NCBI RefSeq assembly: GCF_012271785.1
Contig: NZ_JAAWVT010000006.1
Location: 1 to 64,000, forward strand
Direction of reading: 5' to 3'
Length of the DNA: 64,000 bases
From: Paeniglutamicibacter terrestris
Lineage (GTDB): Bacteria; Actinomycetota; Actinomycetes; Actinomycetales; Micrococcaceae
Below the pieces are notes generated by a model, which was not told the origin of the DNA, ran no database searches, and saw only the letters and a list, made by a program, of their open reading frames with translations. Both the position numbers and the translations under genes were made by a program. Shown here in pieces: positions 53,570-62,433 of this stretch; the first letter of the stretch is position 1; each line of letters starts with the position of its first letter.

Positions 53570-54577
53570 TTGACACAGCAGCACACTTCCGGACGTCGCC
53601 GTGCGCCCGGGGCGGTTGATGCTTCACCTGTTGAAGAATCGCTAGACCAGATCGTTGAATCCGCACTCAGCGGCGAAAATTCTTCCCGCTCATCCGGCCG
53701 ACGCGCATTGAGCGTAGTCCCTGAAGCCGTTGATGCATCGGACGCAGCACAGTACATTGGTCGCCGCTTTAGTGCGGCGCTGCGCTACGGTGCCCTGCCC
53801 GACCAGGCGGAGATTGCCGCCTCCGAAATCGCCGTGTTGCCCTCGGCCGTTATTGAGCCGGCGCCGTTGCCTGCGGGCTCAGATGAGATGGACAATGTAC
53901 TGGCGCTCGCGCCGGTCAAGAAGCATTCTCGCCTTGGTTTCGCGCACAAACTCGCTGCTGTTGCTGCAGTTTCGGGTCTGGCGTTCGCTGCGGCGACCCC
54001 CGGTCAGGAAACCGAAGAGCTTGCCGCTGACACCCAGCGCGTGGCCGAGTCCGTTGTCGTTGACGTCAAGGCCCCGGCCAGTGAAGAAGTCTCCATTGTT
54101 CGGGCATCGGTGACCAGCAAGTTCACCAAGGAAGACAAGCTGGCGACGGTCATGACCGCAGCCGGTGGGGACGTTACTAAGATTGCTACCTCTGGCGTTC
54201 TGGCCCAGCCGGTAGACAGTGTTCGACTGACCTCGCGATTCGGCTACCGCAAGAACCCGACGGCAGCCGGCTACATGAACCACAACGGTCTGGACTACGG
54301 AGTTCCGCTAGGCACCCCGGTCAAGGCCGCTGCCGCAGGCGTCGTCGTCCAGTCGGAACTCGCGGGTCACTCCGGTTACCGCGTGGAGATCGACCACGGC
54401 AATGGTTTGCACACCAGCTACAACCACAATTCGGTCTTGAAGGTAAAGGTCGGACAAAAAGTTGAGCGTGGCGACGTAGTTTCTTTGAGTGGTAGCACGG
54501 GCAACTCAACCGGCCCTCACCTGCACCTTGAGGTCATCGTCAACGGCCAATGGGTCAACCCCGAAGCCTGGTTATAA
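53570..54577 (+). CDS. M23-family peptidoglycan endopeptidase
   Basis: About 335 residues. A cytoplasmic N terminus of about 120 residues is followed by a short hydrophobic segment (FAHKLAAVAAVSGLAFAAAT) that may act as a signal or anchor. The C-terminal 110 residues are a LytM/M23 domain: NHNGLDYGVPLGTPVKAAA with the first zinc ligands, HTSYNHNS, and GPHLHLEV with the HxH pair. It cleaves peptide cross-links of the cell wall. TTG at 53570 is chosen from GAGAGG seven bases upstream and by analogy with the neighbouring riboswitch gene; ATG at 53555 is in frame. Controlled by the riboswitch upstream. Confidence 0.9.
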   Translation: MTQQHTSGRRRAPGAVDASPVEESLDQIVESALSGENSSRSSGRRALSVVPEAVDASDAAQYIGRRFSAALRYGALPDQAEIAASEIAVLPSAVIEPAPLPAGSDEMDNVLALAPVKKHSRLGFAHKLAAVAAVSGLAFAAATPGQETEELAADTQRVAESVVVDVKAPASEEVSIVRASVTSKFTKEDKLATVMTAAGGDVTKIATSGVLAQPVDSVRLTSRFGYRKNPTAAGYMNHNGLDYGVPLGTPVKAAAAGVVVQSELAGHSGYRVEIDHGNGLHTSYNHNSVLKVKVGQKVERGDVVSLSGSTGNSTGPHLHLEVIVNGQWVNPEAWL

Positions 54578-54654
54578 CGGCAATTGTCACCGTTCCGTGA
54601 TCAGAACGTGACTTTTGGATTCGCTTCATATATTCTAGATACGTGACCAGGGAT

Positions 54655-54845
54655 CAACCCTGTTCACCGCCGCGGGAAGTGCCGAGCACTGCCAGCCCAC
54701 GGTGTCCGTTCAAAACTCGTTTGGCAGTGGCGGGGGACCCACTTTCGGTTTCCACACAGGAAGCCTTGGGGTTAAGTAGTTCGGTCTAAGAGACCGGATT
54801 GCCGAGTGACTCCCACTCGAACCCGACAGCTCACCTCGTAGGCAT
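54655..54845 (+). promoter_or_regulatory. c-di-AMP riboswitch (ydaO-yuaA class), second copy
   Basis: Core motifs in order: GTGGCGGGGGACCCAC (54727), CTTGGGGTTAAGTAG (54764), and CGAACCCGACAGCTCACCTC with GTAGGC (54819-54843). They match the ydaO aptamer and parallel the copy about 1.3 kb upstream, but the intervening sequences differ. It lies directly before the NlpC/P60 gene. The boundaries are approximate. Confidence 0.88.
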
Positions 54846-54863
54846 CAGGAGAGGCAATACCAC

Positions 54864-55793
54864 GTGACTACACGTCAAGCACTAGGCCGCCACCGCGCGA
54901 CCGCAGTTCGGACCAACCCACTAGAGTCCATTTCGAAGGCAGTCGCCTCGAACGCTGGATCGGTTGGCCGTCAGGCAGCAGTAATTGCAGCCGCATCAGG
55001 TCTCGTACTGACCCTCGGTGTTCCGGCAGCTCAGGGAAATGTTTCCCGCGAAGCAACCGCCGTTCCCGTTGAAGGCCTCTCCGCAGAGCGCGTTGCCGTC
55101 AAGGCAGTTTCTGTCTCGGCAAAGCAGAGCAAGGATCTGACGATCGAACGCGCAGCGTTCACCTCCAAGCCGGCACCTGCTCCCGTAGTTATCGCCGTGG
55201 CCAATGAGGTCACCGCCCAGACTTCCTCCAGCTCGAACTCCACCTCACCGGTGACGCGTTCGAGCTCGAATGCAACCTCAAGCTCGAACTCGACGTCAAA
55301 CTCGACCTCGAACACGAGCTCACGCTCCACTTCGAGCAGCGATTCGGATGCCTCCGCACCGGTCACCCGCTCGAACCGCGAATCCTCCAGCGAATCATCT
55401 TCAGCTGCTGAAGCACCGGCCGCCAAGAGCGATTCGGTCAACACCGCAAACCTTTCCGGTATCGCGGCAACAGCAGTCAAGTACGTTGGCGTTCCCTACG
55501 TATGGGGCGGCGGCTCAACGTCGGGTTGGGATTGCTCGGGCTTCGTAGCTTACGTCTACGCCCAGAACGGCATCAACATCTCACGCGGCACCTCTGCCAT
55601 CCGCGCATCGGGCCAGTTCGTTCGCACCAGCAGCCCCAAGCCGGGCGACCTGGTCTTCCAGAACGGTGGCGGTCACGTTGGCATCTACCTCGGTGGCGGC
55701 AAGATGATCGGCGCTCAGAACCCGACCGTCGACACCATCATCCACGATGTATCGCGCAACCCGCTCTACGGTTACTACACCCTCAAGGGCTAA
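54864..55793 (+). CDS. NlpC/P60-family cell-wall hydrolase
   Basis: 309 residues. The N terminus is basic, with a hydrophobic export segment ending near VPAAQG (about residues 35-57). A Ser/Thr/Asn-rich linker follows (about residues 120-190), then an NlpC/P60 domain with catalytic Cys at about 224 in GWDCSGFVAYVY and His at about 271 in GGGHVGIYLG. It should cleave stem peptides of peptidoglycan outside the cell. The GTG start at 54864 has AGGAGAGG upstream. Under its own c-di-AMP riboswitch, and ended by a strong terminator. Confidence 0.94.
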   Translation: MTTRQALGRHRATAVRTNPLESISKAVASNAGSVGRQAAVIAAASGLVLTLGVPAAQGNVSREATAVPVEGLSAERVAVKAVSVSAKQSKDLTIERAAFTSKPAPAPVVIAVANEVTAQTSSSSNSTSPVTRSSSNATSSSNSTSNSTSNTSSRSTSSSDSDASAPVTRSNRESSSESSSAAEAPAAKSDSVNTANLSGIAATAVKYVGVPYVWGGGSTSGWDCSGFVAYVYAQNGINISRGTSAIRASGQFVRTSSPKPGDLVFQNGGGHVGIYLGGGKMIGAQNPTVDTIIHDVSRNPLYGYYTLKG

Positions 55794-55805
55794 TCGAAAA
55801 CTTCA

Positions 55806-55845
55806 CAAATCCCCGGTTGATCTCATTGGATCAACCGGGGATTTG
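55806..55845 (+). terminator. terminator of the NlpC/P60 gene
   Basis: 17-base arms at 55806-55822 and 55829-55845 with a six-base loop, followed by CGTTT. Confidence 0.87.
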
Positions 55846-56221
55846 CGTTTAACCGGAGAATCCTCCGCTCATCGAACTGGAATTCGCGGAGCTCTGCTCG
55901 CCCTGAGCAAGAGTTGAAGTACCTCTGGCTACCGGTAGTTCCGTATGCGTTGTACCGAGCGCGCCATGATGCTCTCGAAGGGCCCCCTCCTGAGCAGGTG
56001 ATCCGAAGCTGGCACTCAGCACAGGAGACGGCCACGATGTACACCAGGGGAAATTTTGGTGGCTTTTTAACCAGATGCCCCAAAATGTGCGCAAAAACCG
56101 GCTTTCTTGTTTTAGGCTAGGGCACAGGAGCCAAAGCCGAGTGCCGCGTGCGCCGACGTGAGGGATTTCCGTTGTGAACGGGTCCCTTCGTTGCGCCGGG
56201 TCAGGATCTAAGGATGCGCCC
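55846..56221. other. intergenic stretch before the HNH operon
   Basis: About 375 bases without a supported gene. Open frames on both strands lack ribosome sites. The last bases hold the ribosome site of the HNH gene; promoter elements are not clear. Confidence 0.4.
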
Positions 56222-56719
56222 ATGCGAACCCTAGTACTGAATGCAGGATTTGAACCACTGGCGGTTGTTACTTTTCGCCGGGCGCTGCTCCTTGTCCTCA
56301 CAGGGAAGGCCACCGTCCTGGCAGATGACGACCGCGACCCCATCATCGGGGTTAATCAGGTCATGCCACGACCTACGGTGATTCTCCTGAACCGCTACAT
56401 CCGCACACCGTATCGAAACGTCGCCCACGTTTCGCGTCGCGGAGTGCTCCGCCGTGACGGTCACAGCTGCGGCTACTGCGGACGCAGCGCCAACACGATT
56501 GACCACATCACCCCGCGTTGCCGTGGGGGAGAGGATTCATGGGAGAATTTAGTGGCAGCCTGCCAGAGCTGCAATAGCGTCAAAGCAGACCGGACGCTTG
56601 CGCAACTCGGCTGGAAACTACGGTTCGCCCCCAGCAGACCGCGTGGTGCACAGTGGTTCATCACCGAACTAGAGCGCCCCGCGGAAGCATGGAGTCCCTT
56701 CTTACGGAGTGCAGCATGA
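56222..56719 (+). CDS. HNH endonuclease family protein
   Basis: 165 residues. It opens MRTLVLNAGFEPLAVVTFRR, the usual start of a widespread actinobacterial HNH group. The zinc/HNH core has CGYCG, then TIDHITPRCRGGEDSWENL and CQSCNSVKADRT, giving two CxxC pairs and the catalytic His. Its DNA target and role are unknown. ATG at 56222 has AAGGA seven bases upstream; upstream in-frame codons exist but lack support. Its stop overlaps the start of the mobA-like gene (ATGA), so it is translationally coupled to the molybdenum operon. Confidence 0.9.
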   Translation: MRTLVLNAGFEPLAVVTFRRALLLVLTGKATVLADDDRDPIIGVNQVMPRPTVILLNRYIRTPYRNVAHVSRRGVLRRDGHSCGYCGRSANTIDHITPRCRGGEDSWENLVAACQSCNSVKADRTLAQLGWKLRFAPSRPRGAQWFITELERPAEAWSPFLRSAA

Positions 56720-57384
56720 AATATGATGCGATCATCGTGGCCGGCGGCCGCGGATCACGCTTGGGCGGCGTCAGCAAACCCCTTCTTGAACACCACGGCG
56801 AAACGCTACTTGAACATTCGCTCAATGCGGTACGTGATGCCCAAAGCATTGCCGTAGTGGGTGCTCACGCATTGGCCGAAGCGGTCACCCGCTACATGGA
56901 TTCTGCACCAGATTTCCAGCGCGTGGTCATCACCCGTGAGTACCCCAGCTTTGCTGGACCTGCCGCAGCAGTGGCTGCAGGACGTGCCGCGTTGGATGAT
57001 GGCCCAGATGACGAGGACGCGCAGCAATTGAATCAGCCCTCGGCACTCACCGTTGTCTTGGCGTCTGACCTCTTAGACCCGGGCCCGGTGGTCCAAGCCC
57101 TGCTGAAGGCCACGCTGAATCCAGCCCCGGGCACCGAGGCGTGGGTCCCGCAGGATGCTGCCGGAGTTTTGCAGACGCTTTCCTGCGCAATCCTTACCGA
57201 TTCTTTGCACCGTGCCATCTCTGTAGCCTCGGAGCCGCGGGGAAGTCTTGAAAATGCATCAATGATGCGTCTGCTTGCTACAGTGCAGATGGAGCGACTG
57301 AAGCTTCCCGACGCGGACTTCAGCGACATCGATACGCCCGGGGACGCCGGGCGGCACGGCATAGCGGTGGCCAACGGCCACTGA
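56716..57384 (+). CDS. mobA: molybdenum cofactor guanylyltransferase (MobA-like)
   Basis: 222 residues. The nucleotidyltransferase loop AGGRGSRLGGVSKPLLEH is at the N terminus, with ITREYPSFAGPAAAVAAG after it and VVLASDLLDPGPVVQ carrying the metal-binding Asp. DIDTPGDAGRHG near the end also fits. It would attach GMP to molybdopterin to make the dinucleotide cofactor. The start at ATG 56716 overlaps the HNH stop by four bases. First cofactor gene in the operon. Confidence 0.88.
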   Translation: MKYDAIIVAGGRGSRLGGVSKPLLEHHGETLLEHSLNAVRDAQSIAVVGAHALAEAVTRYMDSAPDFQRVVITREYPSFAGPAAAVAAGRAALDDGPDDEDAQQLNQPSALTVVLASDLLDPGPVVQALLKATLNPAPGTEAWVPQDAAGVLQTLSCAILTDSLHRAISVASEPRGSLENASMMRLLATVQMERLKLPDADFSDIDTPGDAGRHGIAVANGH

Positions 57385-57399
57385 CAAGGAGAACACAGC

Positions 57400-57678
57400 A
57401 TGCAGGAAGCCCAGCTTGAACAATGGGTTAGTGAACTCTTGGCCGCCTTTGAACTCACCGATTCCCAGATCGACATCGATCAGGTGCTCTCTCTGGCAGG
57501 GGTTGCCGCGCACACCATCGTCAGGCCCGCCGCCCCGCTGACTACCTACCTTGCGGGATACGCGGCAGGAATGGCCGTGGGCAGCGGCAAGGTCAGCGAA
57601 AAGCCAGCCATGGATGCGGCCGACGCATTGGTTCGCGCTGTACTTGCGGCTCGCGCCGCCGACGCCGACAACGCCTAG
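57400..57678 (+). CDS. DUF6457 protein (molybdenum cofactor operon)
   Basis: 92 residues, mostly helical. The stretch VLSLAGVAAHTIVRPAAPLTTYLAGYAAG is the characteristic part of DUF6457-type proteins, which occur next to or fused to MobA in actinobacteria. Function is unproven; context suggests help in cofactor synthesis or insertion. ATG at 57400, with AAGGAGAAC upstream, between mobA and moeA. Confidence 0.85.
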   Translation: MQEAQLEQWVSELLAAFELTDSQIDIDQVLSLAGVAAHTIVRPAAPLTTYLAGYAAGMAVGSGKVSEKPAMDAADALVRAVLAARAADADNA

Positions 57679-57683
57679 TCTCC

Positions 57684-58883
57684 ATGGAAGAACACGGTTG
57701 GGAAGCCGCCCGCGAACGTGCCCATCAGCTCGGCTTAGGCATCGCAGGTACCTCCGAAGTTTTACCCCTGGATCGAGCTGCAGGTCGAATTCTCGCGGTT
57801 GACCTGCGCACCAAGTATCCGATGCCGCACTGCGCCACGTCCGCCATGGACGGATACGCGGTAAACGGTACCGGTCCGTGGCTGCTGCTCAAGGCCCACG
57901 CCACCAACCCCGGAAGCGGTCGCGAACCAGTACTGGGAGCAGGTGAGGCCAGCGCAGTGGTCACCGGATCCCTGATTCCGGGCAACACCACCGCCATCCT
58001 GCGTTCGGAGCACTCCACTCTGGATGGCGGCGTGCTGAGCGCAACTCGCGAGCTTCGCCACGGCGCGGACATTCGGGATGCTGGCAGGGAGGCGAGCACC
58101 GGTGAACTTCTGGCTCCTGCCGGCACGCTACTGCGTGCCGGAGTGATCGCAACCGCTGCTGTGGCCGGGCATGATGAGCTGGAGCTGACTTCGCCGCCCG
58201 TTGTGCATCTGGTTTTCACCGGGGATGAGGTCATCACCGCCGGGTACCCCGCACCTGGACAAGTCCGCGATGGGTTTTCCCCGGTGCTTCCACATGTCAT
58301 CACGGCATTGGGCGGAACAACTGGCAGTAGCGTCCGGATCGGAGACACGCTGGAGCAAACCATCGAGGCGATTGACGGTGAGCAGGCTCGTGCCTCATCG
58401 CTGATTATCACCACCGGAGGTACCGGATTCTCGGAGCGAGACTTCGTGCGGGCAGCTGTGCGTGAGGTCGGCGGGGTTGAAGTAATTTCCTCTATTGCTA
58501 TGCGCCCGGGTCACCCCTCGATGCTCGCCACGCTGCCGGGTGGTCGCCTTCTGGTGGCGCTTCCGGGTAACCCTCTGGCCGCCTTGATGGCTGTGGCCAC
58601 GTTGGTTGACCCCATCCTCCGCGCGGGGTGTGGACGCCCGCTCGCAACGCTACGCAGCGCACAAAGCGCCGTCGAGTTTGAGCTATTACCGGGGCGGCAC
58701 CGGCTCATCCCGGCACGCTGGGTCCCGGATACCACCGGCACCGGGCCCGACGCACTTGCACCGGCCGAACACATCGGATCGGCGATGCTCCGTGGCTTGG
58801 CATCAGCCGACGCCATCATGGTGGTGGGCCCAGAAGGCGCCAAAGCGGGCGAACCCATCAACTACCTTCGGTTACCGTGGTAA
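57684..58883 (+). CDS. moeA: molybdopterin molybdenumtransferase
   Basis: 399 residues, full length. It shows the N-terminal MoeA segment LDRAAGRILAVDL and MDGYAV, the linker domain with RHGADIRDAGREAS, the MoCF-binding core with TTGGTGFSERDFV, then MRPGHPSMLATLPGGRLLVALPGNPLAALM, and a C-terminal beta domain. It inserts molybdate into adenylated molybdopterin. The ATG at 57684 follows the DUF6457 stop by five bases. Confidence 0.95.
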   Translation: MEEHGWEAARERAHQLGLGIAGTSEVLPLDRAAGRILAVDLRTKYPMPHCATSAMDGYAVNGTGPWLLLKAHATNPGSGREPVLGAGEASAVVTGSLIPGNTTAILRSEHSTLDGGVLSATRELRHGADIRDAGREASTGELLAPAGTLLRAGVIATAAVAGHDELELTSPPVVHLVFTGDEVITAGYPAPGQVRDGFSPVLPHVITALGGTTGSSVRIGDTLEQTIEAIDGEQARASSLIITTGGTGFSERDFVRAAVREVGGVEVISSIAMRPGHPSMLATLPGGRLLVALPGNPLAALMAVATLVDPILRAGCGRPLATLRSAQSAVEFELLPGRHRLIPARWVPDTTGTGPDALAPAEHIGSAMLRGLASADAIMVVGPEGAKAGEPINYLRLPW

Positions 58884-58950
58884 TGGCAGGGGAACCGCAA
58901 AATCTCCGCGAGCCGACAAAAACCGTAACCACGGGAAGGGACTAGAAATC

Positions 58951-59850
58951 ATGGGACGAAGAATTGCTCGAAGGCGCATCATCCGTGCCACGATCGATGG
59001 GGCTCGTATCCCGCGCGAGGAAAAGATTGCCGTCGAAGAACCCCTGGAGATTCGATTTAACGGCTCCTCCTTCACTACCTCCATGCGCACTCCGGGTGAT
59101 GATTTCGACATGGTCGCAGGTTTTCTGCTGGCCGAAGGCATCATCAGTCGCACCGAACATCTGGTCTCCATGCGCTATTGCGCCGGGACCGATGAGGAGG
59201 GCAACCAGACCTTCAATGTCATCGATGTGCAGGTTGGCTTCGGCGCCACCGCACCGGATCTCTCAGCGGCTCGTCATGTCGTGACGTCCTCGGCCTGCGG
59301 AATTTGTGGCACCAACTCCATTGATGAGGTCTCCAAGAAGTCGTCGTACGCGCTTGACCCCGCATCGGGTCATCTCTCGGTCCAGACTCTCTTGGCTCTT
59401 CCTGACACCCTGCGCGATGCACAATCATTATTTTCCGCCACCGGGGGCGTGCACGCCGCGGGTCTGTTTACTACCACCGGCGAATTGCTGGTGCTACGCG
59501 AAGACGTGGGACGCCACAACGCCGTGGACAAGGTGATTGGGGCGGCGCTGCGCGAGCACAGATTGCCCTTGCATGACTCGGTGTTGCAGGTATCGGGCAG
59601 GGCATCGTTTGAACTCGTCCAGAAGGCAGCAATGGCAGGGATTCCTGTGCTCAGTGCCGTCAGCGCGCCGTCGTCACTTGCCGTGGAATTAGCCGAAGAA
59701 ACCGGGTTGACGCTTGCCGGATTCTCCCGGAGTAGTACGGTGAACTTGTATACGCATCCTGATCGAGTGGTTTCCGGCACCAAGGTGTCTACCCTCGCTC
59801 CGAGGAAGCACCCGAAGTCAGCACTCGCGCACGCTATCGTGGAGGAATAA
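58951..59850 (+). CDS. fdhD: formate dehydrogenase accessory sulfurtransferase FdhD
   Basis: 299 residues. The FdhD signature is clear: EEPLEIRFNGSSFTTSMRTP, DDFDMVAGFLLAEGII, the Cys pair in SSACGICGTNS (about residue 115), GGVHAAGLFTTTGELLVLRE and DVGRHNAVDKVIG. It transfers sulfur from a cysteine desulfurase to the molybdenum cofactor for formate dehydrogenase. ATG at 58951 with GGAAGGG upstream; the open frame extends further back, but that part overlaps moeA. Its stop overlaps the next start by one base. Confidence 0.95.
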   Translation: MGRRIARRRIIRATIDGARIPREEKIAVEEPLEIRFNGSSFTTSMRTPGDDFDMVAGFLLAEGIISRTEHLVSMRYCAGTDEEGNQTFNVIDVQVGFGATAPDLSAARHVVTSSACGICGTNSIDEVSKKSSYALDPASGHLSVQTLLALPDTLRDAQSLFSATGGVHAAGLFTTTGELLVLREDVGRHNAVDKVIGAALREHRLPLHDSVLQVSGRASFELVQKAAMAGIPVLSAVSAPSSLAVELAEETGLTLAGFSRSSTVNLYTHPDRVVSGTKVSTLAPRKHPKSALAHAIVEE

Positions 59851-62171
59851 TGCACCGCCCAGCCCCAACTCAGGACATCAATGAAGATGATCTGAAAGTC
59901 ACGGAACCCAAACGTAGCGCCGCCGGCGTGAAAGCGGTCATGGTGTCCTTAGAACGAGGATTCGCCGCGGCGGGTGTCAGCCGAACTGTACGTTCAATGC
60001 TGCGCATTAACCAGCGCGGTGGCTTCGATTGCCCCGGTTGCGCCTGGCCCGAATCCATCACCGGCGCGCGCAAGCCCGCGGAGTTCTGCGAGAACGGCGC
60101 CAAGGCCATCGCCGAGGAAGCCAGCGCCCGCACCGTGACCCCCGAGTGGTGGGCCAAACACCCCATCAGCGTGCTGCGTGAAAAGACCGAGTACTGGCTT
60201 GGCTCCCAGGGGCGAATCACCGAGCCCATGATCATCCGCGAGGGTGAGAGTCACTACACGCCCATCACCTGGGCTCAGGCCTTTGCCACGATTGCCGAAC
60301 ACACCAATGCCACCACCCCGGATAAGTGTGTGTTCTATACCTCTGGTCGCACGGCAAACGAAACAGCCTTTATGTACCAGCTGTTGGCTCGTTCGGTGGG
60401 CACCAACAACCTGCCGGACTGCTCAAATATGTGCCACGAATCTTCTGGCTCTGCGTTGAACCCCACCATTGGCATCGGCAAGGGCACCGTTTCCCTCGAG
60501 GACTTCGAACACGCCGAACTGATCTTTGTTATTGGTCAGAACCCCGGCACGAACCACCCGCGGATGCTCTCTGCGCTAGCTGACGCGCGCAAACGCGGAG
60601 CCCACGTCGTCGCGGTCAACCCGTTGCCGGAGGCAGGATTCTTCGGATTCAAGGACCCACAGACCGTCGGCGGCATGCTTGGGCACCACGACGACATTAG
60701 TGATCACTTCCTGCAGATCAAGGTCGGCGGAGACTTGGCACTCTTCCAAGCCTTTGGACACCTGATCTTCGAGGCCGAGGACAAAAAACCCGGTACCGTG
60801 ATTGACGCCGCGTTCATCGACTCGATGACCGACGGTTATGCGGCCTACAAAGAGGCTCGTTCCACGCTCGACTGGGAAGCCACCGAGGAAGCCACCGGAT
60901 TGACTCGTGCCGAGATCACCACCGTGGCCAACCTGCTGATCAAGTCCAAGGCGTCCATCTTCTGCTGGGCGCTGGGACTGACCCAGCAGCCGCACTCGGT
61001 GCCGACACTGAAGGAAATCATCAACCTGCTGCTCGTGCAGGGAAACTTCGGCAAGCCGGGCGCCGGTGCCTGCCCGGTCCGTGGCCACTCCAATGTCCAA
61101 GGGGATCGGACCATGGGGATCTGGGAGAAGCCAGGAGAAGCATTGTTGGCTTCCCTCGATGCGGAATTCAACATCACCTCCCCACGCGCCCACGGCTATG
61201 ACTCCACCGACGCGCTTGATGCCTTCGAGCAGGACACCGTTGACGTGTTTGTCTCCATGGGCGGAAACTTTGCTCTGGCTAACTCGGAGACCGAGATCCT
61301 GGAAGCCGGTATGCAGCGCGCCAAGCTGACGGTACACATTTCCACCAAGCCCAACCGTTCCCACGTGGTCCACGGGCGTACCTCACTAATCCTGCCCACT
61401 CTGGGACGAACCGACCGAGACGATAAGCACCCCGGTGGTGCCCAGTTCCTCTCGGTAGAGGACTCCATGTCGGTTGTCCACTCCACCCAAGGCCGGCTCA
61501 CCCCGGTGTCCGAACACCTCTTGGCCGAACCGGTGATCGTTGGCCGCATGGCACAGGCGATCCTCGGCGACGAGCACCCCGTGGATTGGAAATCCATGAC
61601 CGAGGACTACGACGTCATCCGTGATCACATCTCTCGCGTCCTACCGGGCTTTGAAGACTTCAACAAGCGGGTACGCGGACGCAACGGTTTTGTTCTGCCC
61701 AACCCGCCACGCGACACCCGTTCCTTCGCCACGGACATCGGCAAGGGGAGATTCACCGTTTCGCCCTTCGAGGCGCTCTCGGCTCCCGCCGGTCACTTGA
61801 TCTTGCAGACCATGCGGTCCCACGACCAGTACAACACCACGTTCTACGGACTGGATGATCGCTACCGCGGCATCAAGAACGGGCGACGGGTCATCCTGAT
61901 CAACCCCGATGACCTTAATGAGCTGGGACTCGAAGACAAGGCCCTGGTCGATGTGATCTCCACCTTTGGCGGCACCGAACGCCGCGCGAATCGTTTCCGG
62001 TTGGTCTCCTACCCAACGGCCAAGGGCTGCGCCGCGGCGTACTACCCCGAGGCCAATGCGCTGGTGCACCGGGATCTGGTGGCCCGAGAATCCAACACCC
62101 CCGGGTTTAAGGCCATGACGGTGCGCTTTGTGCCGCACGAATTGGCTCCGGGTCCGACTCTAGACAGCTAG
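59850..62171 (+). CDS. formate-dehydrogenase-like molybdopterin oxidoreductase (FdhF/YdeP family)
   Basis: 773 residues. Early on there is GGFDCPGCAWPE, with only a Cys pair instead of the four-Cys iron-sulfur motif plus selenocysteine or cysteine of classical FdhF. This is typical of the YdeP-like group. The molybdopterin-binding core includes CVFYTSGRTANETAFMYQ, NNLPDCSNMCHESSG, FVIGQNPGTNHPRM and GGNFALANSETEI. The C-terminal dinucleotide-binding domain has RSHDQYNTTFYGLDDRYRG. The substrate is probably formate, but YdeP-like enzymes are less certain. Translationally coupled to fdhD. Last gene of the operon. Confidence 0.9.
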   Translation: MHRPAPTQDINEDDLKVTEPKRSAAGVKAVMVSLERGFAAAGVSRTVRSMLRINQRGGFDCPGCAWPESITGARKPAEFCENGAKAIAEEASARTVTPEWWAKHPISVLREKTEYWLGSQGRITEPMIIREGESHYTPITWAQAFATIAEHTNATTPDKCVFYTSGRTANETAFMYQLLARSVGTNNLPDCSNMCHESSGSALNPTIGIGKGTVSLEDFEHAELIFVIGQNPGTNHPRMLSALADARKRGAHVVAVNPLPEAGFFGFKDPQTVGGMLGHHDDISDHFLQIKVGGDLALFQAFGHLIFEAEDKKPGTVIDAAFIDSMTDGYAAYKEARSTLDWEATEEATGLTRAEITTVANLLIKSKASIFCWALGLTQQPHSVPTLKEIINLLLVQGNFGKPGAGACPVRGHSNVQGDRTMGIWEKPGEALLASLDAEFNITSPRAHGYDSTDALDAFEQDTVDVFVSMGGNFALANSETEILEAGMQRAKLTVHISTKPNRSHVVHGRTSLILPTLGRTDRDDKHPGGAQFLSVEDSMSVVHSTQGRLTPVSEHLLAEPVIVGRMAQAILGDEHPVDWKSMTEDYDVIRDHISRVLPGFEDFNKRVRGRNGFVLPNPPRDTRSFATDIGKGRFTVSPFEALSAPAGHLILQTMRSHDQYNTTFYGLDDRYRGIKNGRRVILINPDDLNELGLEDKALVDVISTFGGTERRANRFRLVSYPTAKGCAAAYYPEANALVHRDLVARESNTPGFKAMTVRFVPHELAPGPTLDS

Positions 62172-62184
62172 GGATTCATCACAC

Positions 62185-62221
62185 GGCGGCCGCCACTGCC
62201 TCAAACCCAGTGGCGGCCGCC
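62185..62221 (+). terminator. terminator of the molybdenum operon
   Basis: 14-base arms at 62185-62198 and 62208-62221 (GC-rich), followed by TTAGC. Confidence 0.8.
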
Positions 62222-62328
62222 TTAGCGAGCGCAATCTTGTGACGCTCGCGCAACGTCGTGATGGTGGGTTAAGGACCGCGGCGTTAGGTTGCGCACCCAC
62301 CTAGATCTCGGGAGCATCGCCGTTCGGG

Positions 62329-62383
62329 CGGGCCCTGCTGCAGAGGTCGGACACCTGTCCTTCAGCCTCTGCAGCAGGGCCCG
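62329..62383. repeat. large inverted repeat of unknown role
   Basis: Perfect 18-base arms at 62329-62346 and 62366-62383 with a 19-base loop, between the operon terminator and the Imm-5-like gene. It could be a second terminator or an RNA element. Confidence 0.7.
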
Positions 62384-62433
62384 ACGTCTCTTGAAGTTGC
62401 CATCACCAGGTTCTCCCGGCGTAGGCTGGCCGC

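Noticed and set aside
55215-55345. Short repeats in the NlpC/P60 gene read as a possible CRISPR or tandem array
   Set aside because: They are reiterated Ser/Asn/Thr codons of a low-complexity linker, not spaced repeats.
55823-56083. Minus-strand frame of 86 codons after the NlpC/P60 terminator
   Set aside because: It overlaps the terminator and has no ribosome site or family signature.
60576-61373. Minus-strand frame opposite the formate-dehydrogenase-like gene
   Set aside because: Antisense shadow, no motifs.
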